Shown: piece after piece, positions 8,466-16,674 of the stretch
Numbering within the stretch: position 1 is the stretch's first letter
Layout of the letters: every line of letters starts with the position of its first letter
Source: Salmonella enterica subsp. enterica serovar Choleraesuis
Lineage (GTDB): Bacteria; Pseudomonadota; Gammaproteobacteria; Enterobacterales; Enterobacteriaceae
Assembly (NCBI GenBank): GCA_022846635.1
Contig: AP025685.1
Location: 3,286,001-3,350,000, forward strand
Length of the DNA stretch: 64,000 bases
Direction of reading: 5' to 3'
Made by a program: the position numbers and the translations under genes
Notes under the pieces: model-generated
Database searches by the model: none
What the model was told of the DNA's origin: nothing
Seen by the model: the letters and a program-made list of their open reading frames with translations, nothing else

Positions 8466-8817
8466 TATTACAGGCCATACGATGATAAAAGGGGCCAGGC
8501 CCCTTCTGCTGAAGAATCCTGCAAGCCGCTAATTTTCAATTCTGAATAAAAATTAGCGGTTAAAAATAATTTTTTCTAGCTCAACGAGCTGCCGGGCTCA
8601 GAAAGACCTGGCACCACATGCCTCCCTAAAAATCCCGACGGCCTCATCCCCTGCGTAACAGCCTTAAAATTTGCTCCTGTGGCTAAATCACAGCGCCGTT
8701 TTGATGAAAACTTATACAGAACCTAAACGCCACGCAGTGTTCACACAATGTTGCTACGTCGTTTTAAAAACGTTGAAAGGATTCCGTGTTTGATAGAGCA
8801 AATACTCTGGAGGGACT
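8466..8817. other. 352-base gap between the acetyltransferase gene and the DUF535 pseudogene
   Basis: No gene is supported here. A short GC hairpin (AAGGGG / CCCCTT, about 8488-8504) probably ends the acetyltransferase transcript. A second, 11-bp perfect hairpin lies at 8526-8559. The right end should carry the promoter of the DUF535 gene; a GGAGGG ribosome site precedes its ATG. Confidence 0.5.
8526..8559 (+). terminator. Strong AT-rich hairpin, possible terminator
   Basis: CCGCTAATTTT (8526-8536) and AAAATTAGCGG (8549-8559) form a perfect 11-bp stem with a 12-base loop, followed on the plus strand by an A/T tract ending in TTTTTT. It fits a second terminator after the acetyltransferase gene. 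Confidence 0.5.
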
Positions 8818-9460
8818 ATGAGCACATTCACGACCTGGCGGAAAAAGAACGCCCTGGCTTTGACCTATAAACGCTATTACCGCCGCCTGCTGCGGGCTAT
8901 CCGCACGGTATTGCTACCTCCGCTTCAGTGGCGGCAATATCAGCAATTATGCCAGCGCTCCACTGCTGCAAGCCTTATACGCAATAATGCCGAACTCCCA
9001 GGATATGAAGAGCGACCATTTAACAAATACCTTAACACCCGCTGGAGCGGCGGTCCTAACCCGGCAGGCATATGGTATGCGGCCTAAAAATATGTTGATG
9101 ACGCTCGCGTGGCAGTTTGCCCGCAGTTTTGAGCTTAATAAAATCAATGGAATTGCTAACCACAGCCAGGTAAAAAGCCGCTATCTAAAATCCAGCTATG
9201 ATGAGTTTTGGCTAGAATGCGGTGGCGAACGCCGTCAGACGGGCTGGTTCGCACTGCCTCAGCAGGAGCCGATAAAAGATATTCAGGCAGTTAAAAGCAG
9301 TAAACGCAGCGAGTTTCGCCGCCGGATGGCACTGCGTGATGAGCTTTGCGAATCGGCGGCGATGACGCTGGAGGCCATGCGCAGCCATTCAGCTCCGCAG
9401 ACCAATAATATCTGTGCCACAGAGCCAGCCCCCCAGCCATTGGCATCACAGCATATGTAA
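8818..9460 (+). pseudogene. VirK/YbjX (DUF535) family gene, internally deleted and frameshifted
   Basis: Two overlapping frames carry the two ends of one DUF535 protein. The first (8818-9087, GGAGGG ribosome site) encodes an N-terminal part ending in EERPFNKYLNTRWS, then goes out of family. The second frame contains TRQAYGMRPKNMLMTLAWQ, SSYDEFWLECGG, GWFALP and KSSKRSEFRRRM, the hallmark C-terminal blocks of DUF535. The middle of the protein, roughly 100-130 residues in full-length members of about 300, is missing, and the join near 9040-9060 is out of frame. Intact homologues (virK, ybjX) are linked to envelope stress and antimicrobial peptide resistance. A functional product is unlikely. 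Confidence 0.75.
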
Positions 9461-9479
9461 AATTTTGCGGCTAATGCCG

Positions 9480-10361
9480 CTATTTCTCACGCCACGCACG
9501 ATCAATTGACTTCACCAGCCCTTCCATCTGCGCCGGGGGAAGTTGCCCCGGCTTCCAGAGGGCAACAACCGGATGCGTTAAGCCCCGATCGCCGGTTTCC
9601 GTATCCAGCCTTTCAATCCCTGGCCACTGATCCACGCCCAGGTGCAGCGGCAAGAATGCCCAGCCACCTCCAGCACAAAGCCTCTCCTTTAACATAGATA
9701 ACTCATTGATATGAATCAGCCGATCGGCAATCTGGATGCGCTGAGCAAGAGATTCTGGTAATTCACGGTAGGGAACTAATTGCTGGCTGGCGGCAAGTTG
9801 CAGCAAAGATACTGGCTTAACCGGAAAAAAACCTTTTTTAGCCCAGGCCGCCAACTCAAGGCTTCCGATGGCCCGCCAGCGAAGATGATCGTTCACCGAC
9901 CGATTCAGGGCCTGATAAATTCCGATATGCGCCCTGCCCTCATCAAGCCAGCGCTCGGCCTCCTGCCGCTCACACATCAGTAAATTGAGCGTAATGTTCT
10001 GTGCGGACAGCAGAGTAGACAGCCGGAGTAAAAAATCGCGCGGAGTGAACGGGTCGTAACATAAGGTCAGGTGGCTCTCAATGTGCCCGGAGAGCGTATG
10101 GGCGACATGCGAAAAAGTCTCTGCCTCATGTAAAAACAGTCGCGCCTGACGGTAAAGTAGCTGGCCAGGCTCAGTCAGAGTTAACGGGCGGGTATTGCGT
10201 TCAAATAACTTGTAGCCGAGATCGATCTCCAGATAATCCAGCAACTGGCTTACCGTCGTGCGATCTTTCTTCAGCTTTTTGGCCGCCTGCGTCAAGGTGC
10301 CGCATTCACATACACAGGCAAAAGCCTCTATTTGCGCCAGCGTAAAGCCAATCCCTTTCAT
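9480..10361 (-). CDS. LysR-family transcriptional regulator
   Basis: This 293-residue LysR-type regulator has a winged-helix N-terminal domain (FTLAQIEAFACVCECGTLTQAAKKLKKDRTTVSQLLDYLE, about residues 5-45) followed by FERNTRPLTLTEPGQ and a substrate-binding domain. The chosen start at 10361 has a GAAGGA ribosome site 7 bases upstream; longer in-frame extensions lack one. It is divergent from the Ntn-hydrolase gene across 111 bases, the usual arrangement of a LysR and its target. The second residue of the DNA-recognition region differs from most LysRs, as it uses Lys-Lys-Asp-Arg before TTVSQ. Ligand unknown. Confidence 0.85.
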   Translation of the reverse strand: MKGIGFTLAQIEAFACVCECGTLTQAAKKLKKDRTTVSQLLDYLEIDLGYKLFERNTRPLTLTEPGQLLYRQARLFLHEAETFSHVAHTLSGHIESHLTLCYDPFTPRDFLLRLSTLLSAQNITLNLLMCERQEAERWLDEGRAHIGIYQALNRSVNDHLRWRAIGSLELAAWAKKGFFPVKPVSLLQLAASQQLVPYRELPESLAQRIQIADRLIHINELSMLKERLCAGGGWAFLPLHLGVDQWPGIERLDTETGDRGLTHPVVALWKPGQLPPAQMEGLVKSIDRAWREK

Positions 10362-10472
10362 CCAATTTTCCTTCAACCTTATCGGGGTATTTTCCCACAG
10401 TAACTGACTTATTACGAGACAACGCACCTCGCTAACATAGGCAGCACAATAAAACATAATGAGGAAAACAGG

Positions 10473-11546
10473 ATGAAAAAAACAGTCATCGCCAGCGCCT
10501 TACTCGGTATGACATTAACCACTGCAGGCATCAGCACAGCAGATGCCTGCACCCGCGCTTTTATTAACATGTTCCCCGGTTATATGGTTAGCGCCCGTAA
10601 TCTGGACTTTTTCGGCCCGGTCGATCCCAGCCTGATAATCACTCCGCGCGGCGTGGCGCATACTGGCGGTGATTCGGCCAATGCCGCTCACTGGGATACC
10701 CGTTACGGCAGCGTAGTGGTTTATGCCGACGGTGTATTTCCTATGGATGGGATGAATGAAAAAGGGCTTGCGGGCCACACCCTGTTTTATATGAATGGTT
10801 CTCAGGTTCAGCAGGACAACCAGGATAAACCCGTTTTAGAAAGCCGGGCGTGGCTGAGCTATATCCTTGATAACTTCTCAACCGTTGACGAGGCGGTGAA
10901 AGGCATCCGGGAAAATGTTCGCCTGGTCGCGGCGAAGCTCCCGGTCGATTACGCTACCGATACGAAGCATATCGCTATTGAAGACGTCAGCGGCGACTCT
11001 GCCATTATTGAGATTGATAATGGGAAGGTGAACATTTACCACAACAAAGATTATCGGGTAATGACCAACCCTCCTTCCTACGCTAAACAGCTCGCTAATC
11101 TGAGCCACTATAAAAATGCGGAGCGCGAACAGATCCCTACCGGCCTTGAAGCCGACCAGCGCCTGGTACGCGCCAGCTGGGATCTCAAAAACCTGCCGCA
11201 GCCGGATAACAAAAATCAGGCTCAGGGTTTTGCTCTCTCGGTGATAAACAACGTTGCTTATCCTATTGGCATTCCAGCCAATAAAGGCGAGCAGAAAGTC
11301 ATTGATATGTACGAAAAATACAGCAAAAAACCGCAGACTAATAAAGGTATCGGGACTTACTGGACCACTATTTCTGACCTATCGCATCAGGAGTATCACT
11401 TCAAATCGACCTTTGCCGCTTCGCAGGTATGGATTGACCTCAAGCAGGTTAATTTCAGCGCCGGACAGCCGGTGAAAAAAATATCGAACCTAAACGACTA
11501 CGCGCAGAAAGGCTGGGAAGGTAATATTCTGACTAAAGCCATATAA
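10473..11546 (+). CDS. Choloylglycine hydrolase/penicillin V acylase family Ntn hydrolase
   Basis: This is a 357-residue precursor with a signal peptide ending ADA, followed directly by Cys26, the predicted autocatalytic N-terminal nucleophile (ADA|CTRAF). Conserved active-site neighbours are visible: Arg and Asp in SARNLDF, Asn in VMTNPPSY, and Arg in RLVRASWDL, matching the family pattern. Gram-negative members are periplasmic linear-amide hydrolases acting on penicillin V, bile salts or N-acyl homoserine lactones. The substrate here is not known. It is transcribed divergently from a LysR gene and ends at a clear terminator hairpin. Confidence 0.88.
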   Translation: MKKTVIASALLGMTLTTAGISTADACTRAFINMFPGYMVSARNLDFFGPVDPSLIITPRGVAHTGGDSANAAHWDTRYGSVVVYADGVFPMDGMNEKGLAGHTLFYMNGSQVQQDNQDKPVLESRAWLSYILDNFSTVDEAVKGIRENVRLVAAKLPVDYATDTKHIAIEDVSGDSAIIEIDNGKVNIYHNKDYRVMTNPPSYAKQLANLSHYKNAEREQIPTGLEADQRLVRASWDLKNLPQPDNKNQAQGFALSVINNVAYPIGIPANKGEQKVIDMYEKYSKKPQTNKGIGTYWTTISDLSHQEYHFKSTFAASQVWIDLKQVNFSAGQPVKKISNLNDYAQKGWEGNILTKAI

Positions 11547-11575
11547 AGCAGCCGGGGATTTTCTCCGACTGAAAT

Positions 11576-11613
11576 AACAACAGCCAATACCGGTTCAGGC
11601 ATTGGCTGTTGTT
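11576..11613 (+). terminator. Terminator of the Ntn-hydrolase gene
   Basis: A 13-bp perfect stem AACAACAGCCAAT / ATTGGCTGTTGTT (11576-11588, 11601-11613) with a 12-base loop lies 30 bases after the stop codon. It ends in a T-rich arm. Confidence 0.75.
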
Positions 11614-11653
11614 AGCATCTGTGGCACATCAAAACCACAAAGCGGACGACACC

Positions 11654-12727
11654 ATGGATTTGCCAGAGTTACAGGAGTTACTTAGCCACCTTCATGCTTT
11701 GCCGGGTATTGAAGAGAAGGAAATCAATCTGTTTTCGATTGGTGCCCGAGGCCATTATGAAAACCCGGTCAGCGATCTGCTGGCTTTTTTTATCGACCCC
11801 GATGCCGGGCATAACCTGGATACCCTGGTCCTTGAGTCATTTCTCAATTGCCTGCCAGATACCACGCCAGATGCCTATCTGATATCCCCTCCAGCTCGGG
11901 AAGTGATGACCAGTGAAGGAAACCGGATTGATATTTTGCTGGAGTCAGATGAATGGGCGCTGGCGCTGGAAAATAAAATCTGGCACTCGCAAAACAATCC
12001 TTTTGCCGATTATCAAAATCACCTCAGACAACAATACTCCGGGAAAAAACCTCTCCTGGTGGTGCTTTCTCCTCATGGAGATGCCCCCGCTGGCTGGCAT
12101 GGCATCAGCTATCACCAATTCCTTTCTATTTTGTCGCCCCGCCTTGGGATGGCTTTCGTCGCGTCACCGCTGAATAAATGGCTGGTGTTGCTACGCGAAT
12201 ATATCTTGCACCTGGAGTCACTGATGGGAAAAAACGCGATACCTGGCGAAACCGAAGCCTTTGTGCTGAATAACTTAGCTAATATTCAGGAAATGCAGCT
12301 GCTTAAAAACGCCGTAATTCAATCTTATCAGCAAGAGTGTCTGCGATTTCTGACCGACTATTTTTCTGAGAATGGCTACTCAATCACTACCGCGCTAAAT
12401 CACTGGGAAGGATACCCGGCGCTGCGTTTTGCCTGCGCACACTGGCTGAGCCAGTCGGACGTGGTGTTATTTCTGGACGGCACGCCGGGCAGACAGGTTG
12501 AGGTGCGTATTTATGTCTGTGGCCTTGCTACGGCTGAATTGCAGGCCAGGGCTAAAAAAAATCTCAACGCCGCCGCTTACGACGACTGCTGGCCGGAACG
12601 TAATGGCAAGGTATTGAGTCTGGCATCCCGGTTTAGCGGTAAGCTGGACGAGAAGCGGAAATTGTTCACCCTGGTCGCCAGCGCAATGGCCGCACTCGAT
12701 CAGTTCGAAGCGGAATGCGAAAGGTAA
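11654..12727 (+). CDS. PD-(D/E)XK nuclease superfamily protein (PDDEXK_4-like)
   Basis: This 357-residue protein carries the sequence pattern of the PDDEXK_4 family (PF14281-like): an N-terminal ENPVSDLLAFFIDP block, then NRIDILLESDEWALALENKIW, which supplies the catalytic Asp and the ExK pair (E-N-K), followed by FADYQNHL and LLVVLSPHG. The C-terminal third (about residues 220-357) is a separate domain without recognised motifs. The ATG at 11654 is chosen because an upstream TTG start would lie in a terminator hairpin. It is a single gene with no methyltransferase or helicase beside it. A role in DNA degradation or defence is possible but not shown. Confidence 0.75.
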   Translation: MDLPELQELLSHLHALPGIEEKEINLFSIGARGHYENPVSDLLAFFIDPDAGHNLDTLVLESFLNCLPDTTPDAYLISPPAREVMTSEGNRIDILLESDEWALALENKIWHSQNNPFADYQNHLRQQYSGKKPLLVVLSPHGDAPAGWHGISYHQFLSILSPRLGMAFVASPLNKWLVLLREYILHLESLMGKNAIPGETEAFVLNNLANIQEMQLLKNAVIQSYQQECLRFLTDYFSENGYSITTALNHWEGYPALRFACAHWLSQSDVVLFLDGTPGRQVEVRIYVCGLATAELQARAKKNLNAAAYDDCWPERNGKVLSLASRFSGKLDEKRKLFTLVASAMAALDQFEAECER

Positions 12728-12896
12728 AACCCGCCGCATCCTGCGCTTAAGTAAAAGAACCGGCTTTGGATTTCAATTGCGAGCATGCCCCCAATTCAGG
12801 GTGGAAAATATGGTGTAATTAACCATACACAGGTTATTCTGGTAACCCGATACTTAGAAAATACGGCCCCGATTTCTCTGACCTGAGGTACACAGC

Positions 12897-13169
12897 ATGG
12901 CGATTCCACGTCTGACCCAACAGGATATGACCCCGAGAGAGCAACTGGAGCTGAAAACCCTGCTCGATCGCGCCCGCATTGCCCACGGACGCCCGTTAAC
13001 CAATGCAGAAAACAACCGCCTGAAAAAAGAATATATCGATAAATTAATGGCCGGGCGGGAAGCGGAAGCGAAGAAAGCCCGGCAGCTGAAAAAGCAGCAG
13101 GCTTATAAAGTTGATAAAGAGGCGACATTTTCGTGGTCTGCCAATACGGCCCCGCGCGGCAGACGTTGA
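12897..13169 (+). CDS. yjbD: DUF3811 family protein YjbD
   Basis: This 90-residue, highly charged protein is closely similar along its whole length to E. coli YjbD: MAIPRLTQQDMTPREQ, LKTLLDRARIAHGRPLTN, a long basic helix DKLMAGREAEAKKARQLKKQQAY, and the terminal SWSANTAPRGRR. Function is unknown. It converges on rluF, as in E. coli, where the two are also neighbours but at a different chromosomal place (near pgi). It is predicted cytoplasmic and largely helical. Confidence 0.92.
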   Translation: MAIPRLTQQDMTPREQLELKTLLDRARIAHGRPLTNAENNRLKKEYIDKLMAGREAEAKKARQLKKQQAYKVDKEATFSWSANTAPRGRR

Positions 13170-13219
13170 TAGAAGCAGGAAACTTGCGCCGAAGCTGATT
13201 CGGCGCATTTGCTTGCGGG

Positions 13220-14104
13220 TTAGCGCCCTTTTTTCTTACGGCCTGGCGAAGTAAACCGCTTGCGGTTTGCCAGCTCTGCCGGGGTTTTTGCCATATTGCG
13301 CGCACCGCCGCTGGATGCCGGCTTTTTCGTGGCAGTCGCCGCCGCTTTCGGCTTAGCTTTGGCTTTTGCCGGTTTAGCTTCGGAAGATGAATTCTCAATC
13401 AGTTTAAACAATTCGATTAACTCATCATCGGTCAGATCGCGCCACTCGCCTGGCGGCAGCCCCTTCAGGCTCACATTCATAATCCGCGTGCGTTCGAGTT
13501 TGGTCACTTCAAAACCGAAGTATTCACACATCCGGCGAATTTGGCGGTTAAGGCCCTGCACCAGGGTGATGCGGAACACAAACGGCGCTTCTTTTTTAAC
13601 TTTGCACTTTTTGGTGACGGTACCGAGGATTGGCACCCCCGAGCTCATCCCGCGGATAAAGTCATCGGTCACCGGCTTATTCACCGTAACCAGATACTCT
13701 TTTTCGTGGTCGTTACCCGCCCGCAGGATCTTGTTTACCAAATCACCGTGGTTGGTGAGGAAGATAAGACCTTGAGAGTCTTTATCCAACCGGCCGATAG
13801 GAAACACCCGGCTGCTGTGGTTAACGAAATCGACGATATTATCTTTCTCTCCGCCTTCGGTAGTACTGACGATCCCAACCGGCTTGTTAAGCGCGATTAA
13901 TACCATATCGTCTTCCTGGCGCGCTTCGATGAGCCGGCCATTCACTTTGACCACATCGCCAGCTTCTACCCGATCGCCTAATGAGGCACGTTTACCATTA
14001 ATAAAAACGTGTCCCTGCTCGATAAATCGGTCGGCATCGCGACGGGAGCAGATTCCGCTTTCGCAGATATATTTATTTAATCGGGTTGATAAGTTGGGCT
14101 GCAT
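13220..14104 (-). CDS. rluF: 23S rRNA pseudouridine(2604) synthase
   Basis: RluF, 294 residues, modifies U2604 of 23S rRNA and also tRNA-Tyr position 35. An N-terminal S4 RNA-binding domain ([25 protein letters not shown]) is followed by the RsuA/RluF catalytic domain with [18 protein letters not shown] containing the catalytic aspartate. [26 protein letters not shown] is diagnostic. The tail from about residue 240 is an alanine/lysine-rich basic extension ending RKKKGR, typical of RluF. It converges with yjbD with a 50-base gap. The start has a GAAGGGGAA-like purine tract upstream on the minus-strand message. Confidence 0.93.
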   Translation of the reverse strand: MQPNLSTRLNKYICESGICSRRDADRFIEQGHVFINGKRASLGDRVEAGDVVKVNGRLIEARQEDDMVLIALNKPVGIVSTTEGGEKDNIVDFVNHSSRVFPIGRLDKDSQGLIFLTNHGDLVNKILRAGNDHEKEYLVTVNKPVTDDFIRGMSSGVPILGTVTKKCKVKKEAPFVFRITLVQGLNRQIRRMCEYFGFEVTKLERTRIMNVSLKGLPPGEWRDLTDDELIELFKLIENSSSEAKPAKAKAKPKAAATATKKPASSGGARNMAKTPAELANRKRFTSPGRKKKGR

Positions 14105-14398
14105 AAATTCTCCTGTTGAAGGGGAATTATACCGTAAGCCGATAGCCGCAGAGAATCCCTATCCTCCAGAGTGTGGTCACGATCGTGTCAGCCTTTTCCG
14201 CCACAGAACTGGCCAGCCTTAACCTGGCATGGCCTCTCCTTCCGCCAGGGGAAAGGAATACTGCCTGTTAGCTACCCAATGTTTGCACGGTGCGCTTTAT
14301 ATTACAGATGACTGAGACAGGTTCTGGTTCTGAACCGGCTGATTGAGGAGCTAAAACCGGCGATGTAATAGCCATAGAGATAATTAATCGCAGGGAGG

Positions 14399-15316
14399 TT
14401 AATCCGCTATCCGTTCACCATCATCAGATTGGTTTAAAACGGCTTTGCTCCAGTCATAAAAAGCGCGTATTGAGGCAGGAAGATATCGATTTTGCGGATA
14501 AACCAAATATAGGGGTAAATCAAAAACATAATTATCCATGCACAAAACCAGCTCCCCACGCTGCAAATATGGCTCGACCAGATAACTGGCAACCCGTATT
14601 AACCCCAGTCCCTGAAGCCCGGCCTGGATATAAGCATCAGTATCGTCCACCACCAGCGTTTCGTTCATGCGGACTGCTCTGTCGCCATCGTTGAGAGTAA
14701 AAAACCATTCAACAGTACGTCCGGTGCGGTGGCTTAGATAGCCAACGGCATGATGCCTTTCAAGATCCGCCAAATTCTCGGGTTTACCATGAGCCGCAAT
14801 ATAGGCCGGCGATGCCAGAATCCTCCAGGTAAAATTTGCCAGCGGACGGGCGACTAGCGTAGTGGAATCCTCAATCCTGCCTGTACGAATAACGCAGTCA
14901 TACCCTTCCTGAATAATGTCTTCAATGTTATCGCTCGAGCAAAGCATTAGCTCTAATTCAGGGTAGCGACGCAGGAAAGTCTCTATCCTGGGAATAATGC
15001 AGTGGCGGGCTATAGACTGCGGCATGCCCACCTTAAAACGGCCTTTGGGCTCACCCGCCCGGCCGGGGAATGATGACTCCATGTTCGTAATGTCCGCCAG
15101 CAGCTTTTTACACTCTGCGTAGTAGTTTTGTCCGTCCGGCGTCACGCTAAGTTTGCGGGTGGTTCTTTGTAATAGCTGAATGCCAAGATACCCTTCCAGA
15201 GTTTTAACCACCCGCGAAACCGTTGAGCGCGGTATTCCCAGCACTTCTGCGGCTTTAGCGAAACTACGTGTGTCAACGACACATACGTAGACCTGCATTG
15301 ACTCCAGCTTATCCAT
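14399..15316 (-). CDS. LysR-family transcriptional regulator
   Basis: This 305-residue LysR-type regulator has a helix-turn-helix MQVYVCVVDTRSFAKAAEVLGIPRSTVSRVVKTLE (about residues 7-42), then LQRTTRKLSVTPDGQ and a PBP2-type ligand domain. It belongs to the large AaeR/DmlR-like group that often controls an adjacent dehydrogenase. ATG at 15316 is preferred over the GTG one codon earlier because GAGG sits six bases upstream. It is divergent from an NmrA-like reductase gene; the 142-base intergenic region contains a T-N11-A palindrome suited to LysR binding. Confidence 0.87.
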   Translation of the reverse strand: MDKLESMQVYVCVVDTRSFAKAAEVLGIPRSTVSRVVKTLEGYLGIQLLQRTTRKLSVTPDGQNYYAECKKLLADITNMESSFPGRAGEPKGRFKVGMPQSIARHCIIPRIETFLRRYPELELMLCSSDNIEDIIQEGYDCVIRTGRIEDSTTLVARPLANFTWRILASPAYIAAHGKPENLADLERHHAVGYLSHRTGRTVEWFFTLNDGDRAVRMNETLVVDDTDAYIQAGLQGLGLIRVASYLVEPYLQRGELVLCMDNYVFDLPLYLVYPQNRYLPASIRAFYDWSKAVLNQSDDGERIAD

Positions 15317-15373
15317 CACTCACCTCGCGCCAGGGGGCCGATTATCCCATTTTTACCAACAGTCTAACCTGCA

Positions 15374-15394
15374 TTCGTAGTCTTATCGAACGAA
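15374..15394. promoter_or_regulatory. Candidate LysR operator (TTCGT-N11-ACGAA)
   Basis: TTCGT and ACGAA form perfect inverted 5-bp arms separated by 11 bases, matching the T-N11-A rule for LysR-type sites. It lies between the divergent LysR and NmrA-like genes, 58 bases upstream of the LysR ATG. Confidence 0.5.
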
Positions 15395-15458
15395 GACCTC
15401 TGCCATAGACTTGCTTTGTACATAGCAAACATGCTGCTTATTCAAGTAAGGGGTGAAT

Positions 15459-16409
15459 ATGGTAGAGCAAAACGTAAATACCAGAGAAAAAGTATTGGTG
15501 CTGGGAGCGGGACAACTGGGTACTGCCGTATTGAACTCGCTGATCCCGGCTGTTATGCAAAAAGATGGCACAGTTAGCGTTGTCGTATCGCCTGGCTCCA
15601 TGGATAAACAGGGCCAACTGCTTTCAGAAAGCCATCAAAAACTGGCCGATGCGGGAGCTGAACTCATCGTTATCGACGTAGCAGAAAGTACGGCCGAAGC
15701 GTTAAAAGACCAGCTTATTAAGTTTGATACCGTTATTAACTGCATGGGGTTTGTTGCAGGCGCGGGAACGCAGATAAAAATTACCCGTGCGGTTCTCGAT
15801 GCAGGCGTTCGCCGCTATTTTCCATGGCAGTTCGGCGTGGATTATGACGTTGTCGGCAAAAGGAGTGGCCAGCCCGTATGGGACGAACAGTATGACGTCA
15901 GGACGTTACTGCGGGAACAAAACTCCACGGAATGGGTGATTATTTCGACCGGTATGTTTACCAGCTTTCTCTTCGAGCCAGAATTTGACGTGGTGAATTT
16001 AGCTAAAAAAACGATTCATGCTCTTGGGGGATGGGAAACACAGGTCACGGTTACATCTCCTGAAGATATAGGCCGACTGACCACCGCTATTTATTTACAT
16101 CAGCCGCGTATAACGAACGAAGTGGTTTTTGTCGCAGGTGAAACAACTTCTTATGGGAAACTGGCGGAAACCGTAGAGCGGGTGACAAAACAGACTTTTT
16201 CGAAACAGGTTTATACTCTGCCCGCGCTACAGGAGGCTCTTCGTTTAAACCCTGACGACACGATGGTTCGTTATCGCGTAGCCTTCGCCCGGGGTGAAGG
16301 TATGTGGTGGCCGATGAGTAATACATGGAATGCAAAGAATAATCTGACTACCCAGGATATTGCATCCTGGCTCAAAACGGCCATAAAACCGGACGGGGTA
16401 TTACGATGA
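15459..16409 (+). CDS. NmrA-like/isoflavone reductase-like NAD(P)-binding protein
   Basis: This 316-residue atypical short-chain reductase has an N-terminal Rossmann motif VLVLGAGQLGTAVL (Gly-x-Gly-x-x-Gly) and a mid-region YFPWQFGVDYD resembling the NmrA/isoflavone-reductase family of fungi, plants and bacteria. Such proteins reduce aromatic aldehydes or alcohol derivatives, or act as redox sensors. ATG at 15459 follows AAGGGG. It is divergent from a LysR gene and overlaps the next small gene by four bases, so the two are one operon. Substrate unknown. Confidence 0.8.
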   Translation: MVEQNVNTREKVLVLGAGQLGTAVLNSLIPAVMQKDGTVSVVVSPGSMDKQGQLLSESHQKLADAGAELIVIDVAESTAEALKDQLIKFDTVINCMGFVAGAGTQIKITRAVLDAGVRRYFPWQFGVDYDVVGKRSGQPVWDEQYDVRTLLREQNSTEWVIISTGMFTSFLFEPEFDVVNLAKKTIHALGGWETQVTVTSPEDIGRLTTAIYLHQPRITNEVVFVAGETTSYGKLAETVERVTKQTFSKQVYTLPALQEALRLNPDDTMVRYRVAFARGEGMWWPMSNTWNAKNNLTTQDIASWLKTAIKPDGVLR

Positions 16410-16612
16410 AAATAGCCATCACGCTTTTACTCATTTATTTTCTTATGCCCTTTGCCGTATTAGCTAAAACCGTTACCGCAACTGGAGATACGCTTGATGA
16501 CGCGGAAAATAATATACGTCAGCAGACCCGAAAAGAGGGTGGAAAATCGTATAAAATTATTGAGGCACAAATGAAAAATAAAGTGCATATGACGGCAGAA
16601 ATTATCCCCTAA
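16406..16612 (+). CDS. DUF1471 (YhcN/BhsA-like) small exported protein
   Basis: This 68-residue protein has a signal peptide MKIAITLLLIYFLMPFAVLA and a short mature domain KTVTATGDTLDDAENNIRQQ...KSYKIIEAQMKNKVHMTAEIIP. The pattern of a strand, an amphipathic helix, then YxII and a terminal TAEI strand is that of DUF1471, enterobacterial periplasmic stress-response proteins. Its ATG overlaps the stop of the NmrA-like gene (ATGA), implying coupled translation. The exact role is unknown; the family is linked to biofilm and stress tolerance. Confidence 0.7.
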   Translation: MKIAITLLLIYFLMPFAVLAKTVTATGDTLDDAENNIRQQTRKEGGKSYKIIEAQMKNKVHMTAEIIP

Positions 16613-16648
16613 AGGGAGAACTCCAGGCTGAAATGTCGAATTAATAAT

Positions 16649-16670
16649 GAAGGGGGCATTTGCCCCCTTC
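16649..16670 (-). terminator. GC-rich hairpin downstream of arsC, possible bidirectional terminator
   Basis: GAAGGGGGCA (16649-16658) and TGCCCCCTTC (16661-16670) form a 10-bp inverted repeat between the convergent DUF1471 and arsC genes. The T-runs beside it are weak. Confidence 0.6.
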
Positions 16671-16674
16671 AGCT

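Noticed and set aside
12796..13398. 200-codon frame across yjbD and the rluF end on the minus strand
   Set aside because: It overlaps two secure genes and is proline/arginine-rich low-quality translation.
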